Part shown: piece by piece, positions 40,877-50,422 of the stretch | Layout of the letters: each line of letters starts with the position of its first letter | How positions within the stretch are numbered: the stretch's first letter is position 1 | NCBI RefSeq assembly: GCF_016905445.1 | Contig: NZ_JAFEXF010000005.1 | Location: 1-64,000 of the forward strand | DNA from: Streptomyces sp. G44 | GTDB lineage: Bacteria > Actinomycetota > Actinomycetes > Streptomycetales > Streptomycetaceae | Direction of reading: 5' to 3' | DNA length: 64,000 nucleotides | The notes under the pieces: generated by a model | Databases searched by the model: none | Told to the model about the DNA's origin: nothing | What the model saw: the letters and a program-made list of their open reading frames with translations, nothing else | Position numbers and translations under genes: made by a program

Positions 40877-41935
40877 TGAGCCATCCCCGTGCGTGAGGGA
40901 AGCAGGCATCGAGCACGGTGGAGATGCTGGCCCGAAGGGGACCATCCCCGCAGGCGCGGGGAGCACACGGCGGCAAGGGGCCGATCCTCCACGTTCGCGG
41001 GGCCATCCCCGCGGGTGCGGGGAGCAGTCCACCCGCGTCGCGAGAACGTGTGTGAAGGTGGGGCCATCCCGGGGAGCAGTCGCAGAGTCTCGGAAGGGCG
41101 CGGGGGTGTTTGGGGCCATCCCCGCGGGCGCGGGGAGCACGACCGTGGCCGCCGCCAGCATCCGCGGCGTGAGGGGCCATCCCCGCGGGCGCGGGGAGCA
41201 CCCGAGCCCCCATCCGGCGCCGCCGGCCGATGCGGGGCCATCCCCGCGGGCGCGGGGAGCACTCCTGCCCCTCTTCCGCCGCGACGCCATGAAGAGGGCC
41301 ATCCCCGCGGGCGCGGGGAGCACACGCGCCCGGACGAATCGGTCCTCCACACCTGGGGGCCATCCCCGCGGGCGCGGGGAGCACTCAGCACCCCGCCACC
41401 GCGGCGATCAGGGGGTGGGGCCATCCCCGCGGGCGCGGGGAGCACAAGCGGTGGCCTGGCTGACGTTCACACATGATCAGGGGCCATCCCCGCGGGCGCG
41501 GGGAGCACTGCGCGCGGGCAGGACCCTCGCCGGGCAGCTCGGGGCCATCCCCGCGGGCGCGGGGAGCACGTCGAACGCCGCGAGGAACCCGACCGCGAAC
41601 GGGGGCCATCCCCGCGGGCGCGGGGAGCACATCCCAGATCCGCCGGAGTTCCGGCGCTTCTCGGGGCCATCCCCGCGGGCGCGGGGAGCACAGCGCGGTG
41701 TCCTGCCATCGCGGCATGATGTGGGGGCCATCCCCGCGGGCGCGGGGAGCACAGCCGCTGACCGGCGCGGCCCTTGCCGCCGCCGGGGCCATCCCCGCGG
41801 GCGCGGGGAGCACGCCGGAGCCTCATGGCCCGGCCGCCCCGCCGCGGGGCCATCCCCGCGGGCGCGGGGAGCACCCCATCAACCGGCCGTCGACGAGCAC
41901 CGGGCCGGGGCCATCCCCGCGGGCGCGGGGAGCAC
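40877..41935 (-). CRISPR. CRISPR array D, type I-E, 18 repeats / 17 spacers
   Basis: Repeats start at 40877 (degenerate), 40938, 40999, 41060, 41112 and on to 41907. Most read GGGGCCATCCCCGCG...GCGGGGAGCAC, a third subtype. The copy at 41060-41079 is only 20 bases, having lost 9 bases of its centre. Spacers are 31-34 bases. Leader at the high-coordinate end. Confidence 0.97.
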
Positions 41936-42061
41936 ACTTCTCGACCTGCGGGTTTGTTACTGCCAGGAGCTGATTTCGAGCACTTTCGCTGATTCGGCCA
42001 TAACGGCCATACGGGTCGAACGGGCAAGGGAGATCTGTACATTAAGTATGCGCGATGCCGG
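41936..42061 (-). promoter_or_regulatory. Leader of array D
   Basis: CTTCTCGACCTGCGGGTTTG, GGAGCTGATTTCGAGCAC and GCTGATTCGGCCATAACG match the other leaders. GTATGCGCGATGCCGG (42046-42061) lies 110 bases from the array. Bases 42062-42257 hold no supported gene; a weak repeat-like remnant occurs near 42190. Confidence 0.8.
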
Positions 42062-42257
42062 AACGCCTGTCCGCGCACAAGTCGTGTCGACGCGCAATCG
42101 CTGCCCGGCTGGCAAGAAGCGCCAAGTCGGCAGAGGTGCTCTCCACGAACAAGATCGGCACAACACCGACAGCATCATGCCCCGGAGGTCAGGGCCATTC
42201 CCGCGGTTGCGAGATACGGCCCCCCCGGAGCGGCCGCCCAGACGACGGAGATGGGCA

Positions 42258-42957
42258 GGGACCATCCCCGCAGGCGCGGGGAGCACCGGACCCCGTGACC
42301 ACACGTTCTGACGTGCAGGGAACCACCCCCGCGGGCGCGGGGAGCACGGAAAATGCGGCAATCCGGCGCTGTACCCAGCCGGACCATCCCCGCGGGCGCG
42401 GGGAGCACCCGGCCCGGCACCCGGCCCCGGCCGGTTACTGGGGACCATCCCCGCGGGCGCGGGGAGCACCTAGTGAAACGACAGAGTAATCCCGTGGTGG
42501 GGGGACCATCCCCGCGGGCGCGGGGAGCACACGAACGGGAAGGTGGAGAGGTTCAACGGCACGGGACCATCCCCGCGGGCGCGGGGAGCACTGGGTCACC
42601 GCCTGGGTAGGTAGGTGCACGGAGGGACCATCCCCGCGGGCGCGGGGAGCACTGCTGCGCACCACGATGACGCGTCCGGCGGGGGGGACCATCCCCGCGG
42701 GCGCGGGGAGCACGCCTGAGCCGGACTACGAGACCCTCCTACGCCGGGACCATCCCCGCGGGCGCGGGGAGCACTCGGTCGGCGTCAGCGCCTTCGTCTT
42801 GACCGCGGGACCATCCCCGCGGGCGCGGGGAGCACTGGGTCACCGCCTGGGTAGGTAGGTGCACGGAGGGACCATCCCCGCGGGCGCGGGGAGCACTCGC
42901 CGCGGCGCTCCAGCTCGTCGAGGGCCTCGGGACCATCCCCGCGGGCACGGGGAGCAG
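42258..42957 (-). CRISPR. CRISPR array E, type I-E, 12 repeats / 11 spacers
   Basis: Repeats start at 42258, 42319, 42380, 42441, 42502, 42563, 42624, 42685, 42746, 42807, 42868 and 42929. They are GGGACCATCCCCGCG...GCGGGGAGCAC, nearly identical except at the low-coordinate end. The spacer at 42592-42623 recurs exactly at 42836-42867. This array is nearest to cas3 and transcribed away from it. Confidence 0.97.
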
Positions 42958-43040
42958 ACTCCATGACCTGCAGGTTTGTCACTGCCGGGAGCTGATTCCG
43001 AGTACTTGCGCTGAGTCGGCCATAACGCCTATATGGGGTG
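42958..43040 (-). promoter_or_regulatory. Leader of array E
   Basis: ACTCCATGACCTGCAGGTTT, GGAGCTGATTCCGAGTAC and GAGTCGGCCATAACGCC match the other leaders with several substitutions. The gap 43041-43170 to cas3 should also contain the rightward cas promoter. Confidence 0.75.
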
Positions 43041-43170
43041 ACTGGGCGGTTGATTGAGTGTGTGGAAGGCCCGGGTACTACGCAATGCCATGGGCTGGGG
43101 CCTCCATTTTCCTTGATCTGTCGTACAGCGGCGCGTTTTCTCCGTATCGGCTCCGTGGCCCCGGGTATGC

Positions 43171-46104
43171 ATGTATGCCTCTGGCATGACTGTTGCGAGG
43201 GAGTCGTCCAGTGCGGGGCTCGGGGGGCGTCTGGTGGGGCCGGTGCGTTCGGTGTGGGCCAAGCACGACCGGGATGCCGAGGGGTGGCTGCCGTTGTGGC
43301 GGCACATGGCGGACAGTGCGGCGGTGGCCGGGCTGTTGTGGGATGAGTGGCTGCCCGCGAATGTCCGGGCGCTGGTTGCGGATGCGTTACCGGGTGGGGC
43401 GGGAGATGGCCGGTGTCTGGTGATGTGGCTGGCGGCTGTGCATGACATAGGCAAGGCGACGCCGGCTTTCGCGTGTCAGGTCGATCAGTTGGCTGATGTG
43501 ATGCGGGGGCAGGGCCTGCAGATGAAGACGCGCAGGCAGTACGGGGCTGATCGTGTGATGGCTGCGCATGCGCGGGCGGGGCAGGTGTTGCTGGGGGAGT
43601 GGCTGGAGGAGCGGCACGGTTGGCCGCCTCGGCAGAGCGGCCAGTTCGCGGTTGTTGTGGGCGGTCATCACGGGGTGCCGCCGGAGCATGGGCAGCTGAA
43701 TGATCTGTATGACCGTCCTCATCTGCTGCGGACTCCTGGAGCCAGTGAGCCGTTGTGGCGGCGGGTGCAGGAGGAGCTCCTGGTCGCGTGTGCTCAGGAG
43801 TACGGCGTTGAGGAGCGGCTTGGCGCCTGGAGGGCGGTGCGGGTGCCTCAGCCGGTGCAGGTGCTGCTCACCGCTGTGGTGATCGTTGCCGACTGGATTG
43901 CCAGTAATCCGGATTTGTTTCCGTATTTCCCGCAGGAGACCCGGAGTGGTGCGGAGCGTGTGGCTGCGGCTTGGCAGGGGCTGCGGTTGCCTGCTGCATG
44001 GCGGGCAGAGGAGCCGTGCGGGGATGCGGGGGAGGTGGTCGCCGCGCGTTTTGATCTCCCGCCGGGGGCGAGTGCCAGGCCGGTGCAGGAGGCGGCGGTC
44101 CGGCTGGCGAGGGAGATGCCTGAGCCGGGGCTGGTGATCGTTGAGGCTCCGATGGGGGAGGGGAAGACGGAGGCCGCGCTTGCGGTCGCGGAGATTTTTG
44201 CGGCCCGGTCCGGTGCGGGCGGGGTGTTCTTTGCTCTGCCGACGATGGCGACGGGCAACGCGATGTTTCCCCGGCTGCTGGATTGGCTCGGCCGGCTGCC
44301 CGGACGGGATGGCACCACGCATTCTGTGCTGCTCGCGCACTCCAAAGCTGCTCTCAACGATGACTACGCCGAGTTGCTGCGCAGTGGCCGGCAGCACATT
44401 GTGGCCGTCGATGTGGACGGTGAGACGCAGCGGTGGCGGCCTTCGGAGGGAGGACGGTTTGCCGCGGCGGAGCTGGTAGCTCATGCGTGGCTGCGTGGAC
44501 GGAAGAAGGCGATGCTGTCCTCGTTCGTGGCGGGGACGGTGGACCAGCTGCTGTTCGCCGGGCTCAAGAGCCGACATCTGGCGCTGCGTCACCTTGCGGT
44601 CGCCGGGAAGGTCGTCGTGATCGACGAGGCGCACGCCTATGACACGTATATGAGTGTCTATCTGGACCGGGTGCTGGCGTGGCTGGGGGCTTACCGGGTG
44701 CCGGTGGTGGTGCTGTCCGCGACACTGCCCTCGGGGCGACGTCGTCAGCTCATGGAGGCCTATGCCGGAGCCGTTGCTGAGGGTGGGGGCGGGGCGGAGG
44801 CTTTCGCACGGGTGGCCGGTGCTGTGTCGTATCCGCTGCTGACAGCTGTGTCGCCCGGTCAGGTTCCGGTTATTGCAGGGGCTGCCGCCTCGCTGCGGGG
44901 TGGTGAGGTCCATCTGGAAGCGCTGGCTGATGACCAGGAGTTGCTGGCCGGCCGGCTGGCGGCCGAGCTGGAGGGCGGTGGTTGTGTCCTGGTCGTCCGT
45001 AACACGGTCCGGCGGGTCCTGGAGACCGCGCGGGTGCTGCGTGAGCGCTTTGGTGAGCAGGCCGTGACTGTCGCCCACTCGTGTTTTGTTGATGTGGACC
45101 GAGCCGGTAAGGACGCTGATCTCCTTGCACGGTTCGGGCCGCCGGAGAGGGCGGGCGGGCAGCGTCCGGCGGGGCCGCACATCGTGGTCGCCAGCCAGGT
45201 CGCCGAGCAGTCCCTCGATGTCGATTTTGACCTGCTTGTCACTGACCTGTGTCCGGTCGATCTGATGCTGCAGAGGATGGGACGTCTGCACCGCCACCGG
45301 CGTGGTGCAGGGCAGGCGGAGCGCCCCGAGCGGCTGCGGACGGCCCGGTGCCTGGTCACCGGTGTCGATTGGGGCGGTCCGGTGCCGGTGCCGGTGCGGG
45401 GTTCGGTCGCTGTGTACGGGGCGTATGCGCTGTTGCGTTCCGCGGCTGTCCTGCTGCCTCATCTGCAGGGGGCACAGCGGCCGGTACGGCTGCCCGAGGA
45501 CATCAGCGTGCTGGTTCAGGGCGCCTACGCCGAGGAACCTGTGGGTCCCGCTGCATGGTCTGAGGCTATGGCGGTGGCATGGGAGCGGCATGAGAAGCAC
45601 CGGGCGGAGCAGGCGGGGCGGGCGCAGGTGTTCCGGCTGGATGAGGTGGGGCCGCCGGGCCGGCCGCTGATCGGGTGGGTGGCGGCGGGTGTGGGGGATG
45701 CGGATGACACCCGGGCCGGGCGGGCGCAGGTCCGCGACAGCAGGGAGAGCCTGGAGGTGGTGGTCGTGCAGCGGCGTGCCGATGGAGGGCTGGCTACTTT
45801 GCCCTGGCTGGCCAAGGGCTTGGGCGGGCTGGAGTTGCCCACCGACCGGCCTCCGTCGGCGGCTGCGGCGCGGGCTGCGGCCAGTTGTGGGCTGCGGTTG
45901 CCCCTGCAGTTCTCGCACCCCGAGGTCATGGACCGTGCGATCGCCGAACTGGAGGAGCTGTACGTACCAGCCTGGCAGGGCAGGGACAGTCATTGGCTGG
46001 CCGGCCAGCTGTTTTTGGTGCTCGACGGCGATTGTCAGACCTCTCTGGCAGGCTTCGCACTCCGCTACAGCCCAGCAGACGGACTTGAGGTGAGCAGTGA
46101 CTGA
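43171..46104 (+). CDS. cas3: Cas3 nuclease-helicase (type I-E)
   Basis: This is a 977-residue protein from ATG 43171 (ATG 43186 is an alternative). The N-terminal HD nuclease has His45 (WRHMADSA), His91-Asp92 (AAVHDIGKATPAF), His166-His167 (VGGHHGVPP) and Asp241 (VADW). The SF2 helicase has Walker A VEAPMGEGKTEAAL (326-333) and DEAH at 485-488 (VVIDEAHAYD), then LSATLPSG and SQVAEQSLDVDFDL. All catalytic residues are present. Cas3 is recruited by Cascade to degrade target DNA. It overlaps casA by 8 bases. A 982-residue antisense frame opposite it is a shadow. Confidence 0.97.
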   Translation: MYASGMTVARESSSAGLGGRLVGPVRSVWAKHDRDAEGWLPLWRHMADSAAVAGLLWDEWLPANVRALVADALPGGAGDGRCLVMWLAAVHDIGKATPAFACQVDQLADVMRGQGLQMKTRRQYGADRVMAAHARAGQVLLGEWLEERHGWPPRQSGQFAVVVGGHHGVPPEHGQLNDLYDRPHLLRTPGASEPLWRRVQEELLVACAQEYGVEERLGAWRAVRVPQPVQVLLTAVVIVADWIASNPDLFPYFPQETRSGAERVAAAWQGLRLPAAWRAEEPCGDAGEVVAARFDLPPGASARPVQEAAVRLAREMPEPGLVIVEAPMGEGKTEAALAVAEIFAARSGAGGVFFALPTMATGNAMFPRLLDWLGRLPGRDGTTHSVLLAHSKAALNDDYAELLRSGRQHIVAVDVDGETQRWRPSEGGRFAAAELVAHAWLRGRKKAMLSSFVAGTVDQLLFAGLKSRHLALRHLAVAGKVVVIDEAHAYDTYMSVYLDRVLAWLGAYRVPVVVLSATLPSGRRRQLMEAYAGAVAEGGGGAEAFARVAGAVSYPLLTAVSPGQVPVIAGAAASLRGGEVHLEALADDQELLAGRLAAELEGGGCVLVVRNTVRRVLETARVLRERFGEQAVTVAHSCFVDVDRAGKDADLLARFGPPERAGGQRPAGPHIVVASQVAEQSLDVDFDLLVTDLCPVDLMLQRMGRLHRHRRGAGQAERPERLRTARCLVTGVDWGGPVPVPVRGSVAVYGAYALLRSAAVLLPHLQGAQRPVRLPEDISVLVQGAYAEEPVGPAAWSEAMAVAWERHEKHRAEQAGRAQVFRLDEVGPPGRPLIGWVAAGVGDADDTRAGRAQVRDSRESLEVVVVQRRADGGLATLPWLAKGLGGLELPTDRPPSAAAARAAASCGLRLPLQFSHPEVMDRAIAELEELYVPAWQGRDSHWLAGQLFLVLDGDCQTSLAGFALRYSPADGLEVSSD

Positions 46105-47797
46105 TTCTGACGAACAGGGCGCTTTAGAAGCGGCGTTGACGTTCGACCTGACGAGCCGGCCCTGGATTGCGGTGCTGGATATGCACGGTGCCCAGCATGA
46201 GCTGTCGCTGCGTGAGGTGTTCGCCCGCGCCGGTGACCTCCGCAGTCTGGTGGGGGATCTGCCCACCCAGGAATTCGCCTTGATGCGTCTGCTGCTCGCG
46301 GTGGCCCATGACGCACTCGAGGGCCCGCGCGACACTGAGCACTGGGCGCGGCTGTGGGACGACGACGACTGTTTCGCGCCGGTGGCCGCCTATCTCGACG
46401 CCCACCGTGAGCGGTTTGATCTGCTGCACCCTGAGACGCCGTTCTTCCAGGTCGCGCGGTTACGCACCGCCCGTGAGGAGGTTTTCTCCCTCAACCGGAT
46501 CGTTGCGGACGTTCCTAACGGGGAGCCGTTCTTCAGCTCCCGCATGCCGGCCGTCGAGCGGCTCGGTTTTGCCGAGGCGGCCCGCTGGGTCGTGCACGCG
46601 CACGCCTATGACACCTCCGGCATCAAGACAGGGATGGACGGCGATGCCCGGGCCAGGGGCGGCAAGGTGTATCCGCTGGGGGTTGGCTGGGCGGGGGCGC
46701 TGGGCGGAGTCTTCGCCGAGGGCCGGACGCTGCGCGAGAGCCTGCTGCTGAATCTGGTGGCCGCTGACACGAGCGGCGTGCGGTCTTCTGCTGAAGACGT
46801 TCCGGCCTGGCGGCGCGAGCCGTGCGGCCCCGGCTCTTCGGGACGCATCCGTCCGATGGGCGTGCGTGATTTGTACACCTGGCAGAGCCGGCGGTTGCGC
46901 CTGTGCTTTGACGCCGAGGGTGTCTACGGCGTCGTCCTGGGCTACGGCGATCCTCTGGCCGCCCACAATATGCACGGTGACGAGCCGATGACCGCCTGGC
47001 GGCGGAGCCCGGCCCAGGAGAAGAAGCGCGGCGAGTCACTGGTGTATCTGCCGAGGCAGCATGAGCCGGAGCGGGCGGCCTGGCGGGGGCTTGAGGCGCT
47101 GGTCGTGGGGCGGGCCGAGGCAACTCAGGGGGGTGAGGCTGCCGACGTGCTGCGGCCGGGCGTCCTGGAGTGGATCGCCCGGCTGGTGACCGAGGGGGAG
47201 CTGCCGCGCGGCTTGCTGATCCGGACGCGCGTGGTGGGGGCGGTCTACGGCACGCAGCAGTCGGTGATCGACGAGGTCGTCGACGACCGGCTGGCGATGG
47301 CCGTGGTGCTGCTGCACCAGCAAGACCGAGCCCTGGCCCGCCATGCCATCGACGCGGTCGGTGAGGCAGAGAGGGCGGTCACCGCGCTGGGTGATCTCGC
47401 CACCGATCTCGCCCGCGCGGCAGGCCGCGACAGCGAGGGGCCCCGTTCGGCCGCCCGTAGCCTCGGCTTTGCCGCTTTGGACGGCCCCTACCGGCTCTGG
47501 CTGCGCGGCCTGGCCGCGGCCACAGACCCTGACGCCCACCGCATCCGCTGGCAGCAAGACGCCCATCAGCAACTGCGGCGTGTGGGCGAACAGCTCATCA
47601 GCCAGGCAGGCGACACCGCGTGGGAGGGCCGGGTGATGGCAGGCAGCAAGGGCTCCCAGTGGCTCAACTCGGCATCGGCCGACAAGTGGTTTCGCATCCG
47701 CCTGGATACCGCGCTCAGCGACCCCTACCCCCGTGACCGGCCGCCCCACGACGGTTCTGTGCCGGGGCCCGGCCCTTTGGCGAAGGAGCCCGCATGA
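46097..47797 (+). CDS. casA: CasA/Cse1, Cascade large subunit
   Basis: This is a 566-residue protein from GTG 46097. It begins near FDLTSRPWIAVLDMHGAQHE and LSLREVFARAGDLRSLVGDL, as expected for Cse1, and has HPETPFFQVARLR and RWVVHAHAYDTSGIKTGMD. CasA recognises the PAM and recruits Cas3. Its stop overlaps the casB ATG. It is full length, unlike the second casA at 58310. Confidence 0.95.
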   Translation: MTDSDEQGALEAALTFDLTSRPWIAVLDMHGAQHELSLREVFARAGDLRSLVGDLPTQEFALMRLLLAVAHDALEGPRDTEHWARLWDDDDCFAPVAAYLDAHRERFDLLHPETPFFQVARLRTAREEVFSLNRIVADVPNGEPFFSSRMPAVERLGFAEAARWVVHAHAYDTSGIKTGMDGDARARGGKVYPLGVGWAGALGGVFAEGRTLRESLLLNLVAADTSGVRSSAEDVPAWRREPCGPGSSGRIRPMGVRDLYTWQSRRLRLCFDAEGVYGVVLGYGDPLAAHNMHGDEPMTAWRRSPAQEKKRGESLVYLPRQHEPERAAWRGLEALVVGRAEATQGGEAADVLRPGVLEWIARLVTEGELPRGLLIRTRVVGAVYGTQQSVIDEVVDDRLAMAVVLLHQQDRALARHAIDAVGEAERAVTALGDLATDLARAAGRDSEGPRSAARSLGFAALDGPYRLWLRGLAAATDPDAHRIRWQQDAHQQLRRVGEQLISQAGDTAWEGRVMAGSKGSQWLNSASADKWFRIRLDTALSDPYPRDRPPHDGSVPGPGPLAKEPA

Positions 47798-48489
47798 CCA
47801 CCCTCACCACAACCACCACCCCCGTGCAGCGGGTCAGCACTCTCACCGGTGACCTCATCGTGCCACTGCAACGGGGCTACCTGAGCGATGAGTCCTACGC
47901 TGTCGCGGCACTGGCCCGGCTGCGCCGGGGCGCGGGCAAAGACGCCTCCCAGATGCCGGACCTGTGGGGGCTGGCCGACACCGGGCCCCTCTACGACCGG
48001 CCCGCTGAAGGCGGGCGGCCCTTAAGCGAGGGGCAACTCATTCGCGCTGTGAACGCGGTGCACACGGCGCTCACCTTGTGGGCCCTGCACCAGCAGTCCC
48101 GCGGCGCGGCCATGCACCGGCCCGGCTCCCGCACCGCACCAAGAGCGCTCGGTGCCGCCGTGCGCCAGATGATGCCACCCGGGGAGATCGCCGAGCCCAT
48201 CCGCAAGCGCCTCGTCCGCGCCGGCACTGCACCCGGCCTGACCGCTCTGAGCCAGCGCCTGCGCGAGCTCATCCTGCTGTTGCGGGGAGCCGACATCCCC
48301 CTGGATTACGCCCTGCTGGCCGGACAGCTCTACAGCTGGCAGGAGCCCACCGGCCGCGAGGCCGTACGCCAGATGTGGGGACGCTCCTACCACTCCTACC
48401 GGGCCCCAGAACATGCCGAGGCAGACAGCCCCGCTGCGGCCGTCGGCACCGACACCATCAACGACTTAACGGACAAGGACGCCTCGTGA
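47794..48489 (+). CDS. casB: CasB/Cse2, Cascade small subunit
   Basis: This is a 231-residue protein from ATG 47794 (ATGA overlap). It contains YAVAALARLRRGAGKDASQM and LTLWALHQQSRGAAMHRPG, then LILLLRGADIPLDYALLAGQ and RQMWGRSYHSYR near the end. These are Cse2 hallmarks. Two copies stabilise the displaced strand in the Cascade R-loop. Confidence 0.93.
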   Translation: MTTLTTTTTPVQRVSTLTGDLIVPLQRGYLSDESYAVAALARLRRGAGKDASQMPDLWGLADTGPLYDRPAEGGRPLSEGQLIRAVNAVHTALTLWALHQQSRGAAMHRPGSRTAPRALGAAVRQMMPPGEIAEPIRKRLVRAGTAPGLTALSQRLRELILLLRGADIPLDYALLAGQLYSWQEPTGREAVRQMWGRSYHSYRAPEHAEADSPAAAVGTDTINDLTDKDAS

Positions 48490-49679
48490 ACCGCATCTTC
48501 CTCGACGTGCACGCGCTGCAGACGGTGCCGCCCAGCAACCTCAACCGGGACGACACCGGCGCACCGAAGTCAGCCGTCTACGGCGGGGTGCCCCGCGCCC
48601 GCGTCTCCAGCCAGGCATGGAAGCGCGCGACCCGCACCTATTTCAACCAGGAGCACCTGCTTGACCCGAGCGAACTCGGTGTCCGCACGAAGAAGGTCGC
48701 CGAGGTCCTCGCCACCCGCATCACCGGCCTTACTCCTGGTTTGCAGGGCTCCGAGGCCCTCCAGCTCGCCGCCGACGTCATGCAGGCCGCCACCGGCTCC
48801 AAGATCGAGGTGCCCAAGCGGAAAGCTGACGCCGCCAAGGACGGCGGGTTTGAGGCAGCACCGGAATCGAAGTACCTGATGTTCCTCAGCGCCCGGCAAC
48901 TCGACGGCCTGGCCGCGCTCGCCGTCGAGGGCGCGCCCGACATCAAGACCTACCTCAAGGACAAGAACCACAAAGCGCGTGCTCGGGAGATCGCCGATAC
49001 CCGGCACTCTGTCGACATCGCGCTGTTCGGCCGCATGGTGGCCGACTCCGCCGACTTCAACGTCGATGCCGCCGTTCAGGTCGCCCACGCCATCAGCGTG
49101 CACCGCGTCGAGCCTGAGTCGGACTACTACACGGCCGTGGACGACGAGAACACCGACGCCGAATCGGGCGCCGGAATGATTGGCACCATCGATTTCAACT
49201 CCTCCACGCTCTACCGCTACGCGGCGCTCAGCGTCCACCAGCTCGCCAAGAACCTCGGCGAAGGGCTGCGCGAGGAGGAAGCGCGTACCGCACCCGTGCG
49301 GCGCGCGGTTGAAGCGTTCGTGCAGAGCTTCCTGGAGTCGCTGCCGACCGGAAAGATCAACACGTTCGGACACCACACCCTCCCCGACGCTGTGATCGTG
49401 AAACTGCGCACGACCCGTCCCATCAGCTACGTCGCCGCATTCGAGGAACCCGTCACCGCCCAAGGAGGGCACCTGCGGGAAGCGGTGACCCGCCTTACGC
49501 AGTACGCGGCGGACGTGGAAGGCACCTACGGCGACGAGAAGACCACCCTGACGTGGGTGCTGCGGGTCGGCTCCAACACCGAGCCGCTTGCCGGCCTCGG
49601 CACGCAGGCCCACCGGCTGGGCGACCTGGTCCAAGCGGTCGGCCAGGCCGTCGCCGAGCGCCTGGACGAGTCCGCATGA
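48486..49679 (+). CDS. cas7: Cas7e (CasC/Cse4), Cascade backbone
   Basis: This is a 397-residue protein from GTG 48486, overlapping the casB stop (GTGA). It reads IFLDVHALQTVPPSNLNRDD, SAVYGGVPRARVSSQAWKRA, TRHSVDIALFGRMVADSADF and GAGMIGTIDFNSSTLYRYAA. Six copies coat the crRNA spacer in type I-E Cascade. The longer frame from 48078 is out-of-frame with casB and not real. Confidence 0.95.
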   Translation: MNRIFLDVHALQTVPPSNLNRDDTGAPKSAVYGGVPRARVSSQAWKRATRTYFNQEHLLDPSELGVRTKKVAEVLATRITGLTPGLQGSEALQLAADVMQAATGSKIEVPKRKADAAKDGGFEAAPESKYLMFLSARQLDGLAALAVEGAPDIKTYLKDKNHKARAREIADTRHSVDIALFGRMVADSADFNVDAAVQVAHAISVHRVEPESDYYTAVDDENTDAESGAGMIGTIDFNSSTLYRYAALSVHQLAKNLGEGLREEEARTAPVRRAVEAFVQSFLESLPTGKINTFGHHTLPDAVIVKLRTTRPISYVAAFEEPVTAQGGHLREAVTRLTQYAADVEGTYGDEKTTLTWVLRVGSNTEPLAGLGTQAHRLGDLVQAVGQAVAERLDESA

Positions 49680-50422
49680 GCGTCCTCATCCTGCGGCTGG
49701 CCGGCCCCCTGCAAGCCTGGGGGGCATCGGCCCGCTTCGTGCGCCGCACCACCGAGCCCGCCCCCACCAAGAGCGGCGTCATCGGGATGCTCGCCGCAGC
49801 GAAAGGCCTGGACCGCAGCGACGACACCGCCCTGGCCCGCCTGGCCTCCTTGCGGTTCGGCGTCCGCATCGACCAGCCCGGTACCCGCTTACGGGACTTC
49901 CAGACCGCCCACCACGCGGTCACCGGCAAATCCATGCCGCTGTCCGAGCGCTTCTATCTCGCCGACGCCGTCTTCGTCGCCGCACTGGAAGGCGACCGCG
50001 CCTTCCTGCATGAACTCGACACCGCCCTGCGCGCGCCCGCGCACCCCCTCTTCCTCGGCCGGCGATCCTGCCCGCCGTCCCTCCCCGTAGAGCTCGCCGT
50101 CCACGACACCTCCCTCCGCCAGGCCCTGCACGACGAACCCTGGCAGGCCGCCGACTGGTACCAGCGCCTGCGCCGCAAAGAGCCCACTGTCTCCCTGACC
50201 GTTCTACGGGAGCCCGGACCAGGTGAACAGCACGGAGAAACCCTGCGCGATCAGCCCCTGAGCTTCGCCGCCGCACACCGGCGTCACGCACTGCGGCCCT
50301 TGGTCAGCACCACCGTGGAGATGCACAATCCGCGTGCAGCGGCCGTCCATTGCGGGCCGGGCGCCACCCGCCCAGTACCGCACCACGACCCGTTCGACGC
50401 CGTAACGGAGGAGGCCCGCTGA
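49676..50422 (+). CDS. cas5: Cas5e (CasD)
   Basis: This is a 248-residue protein from ATG 49676 (ATGA overlap). It reads LILRLAGPLQAWGASARFVR, RTTEPAPTKSGVIGMLAAAK, RTRLRDFQTAHH-type TRLRDFQTAHHAVTGK and LGRRSCPPSLPV. Cas5e grips the 5' handle of the crRNA. The intact reading frame contrasts with the frameshifted second cas5. Confidence 0.95.
   Translation: MSVLILRLAGPLQAWGASARFVRRTTEPAPTKSGVIGMLAAAKGLDRSDDTALARLASLRFGVRIDQPGTRLRDFQTAHHAVTGKSMPLSERFYLADAVFVAALEGDRAFLHELDTALRAPAHPLFLGRRSCPPSLPVELAVHDTSLRQALHDEPWQAADWYQRLRRKEPTVSLTVLREPGPGEQHGETLRDQPLSFAAAHRRHALRPLVSTTVEMHNPRAAAVHCGPGATRPVPHHDPFDAVTEEAR

Noticed and set aside
42190-42218. Possible extra degenerate repeat of array E
   Set aside because: AGGGCCATTCCCGCGG resembles a repeat, but the spacing to the next repeat is not 61 bases and the 3' half does not match.
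39720-42311. 863-codon open frame through the CRISPR arrays (plus strand)
   Set aside because: The translation is only the CRISPR repeat read over and over (GDHPRACGEQ, GPSPRARGA). Repeat plus spacer length keeps frames open by chance at this G+C content.
43387-46335. 982-codon minus-strand frame opposite cas3
   Set aside because: It is the antisense shadow of a gene with all Cas3 catalytic motifs. Its translation is Arg/Pro/His-rich without domains.
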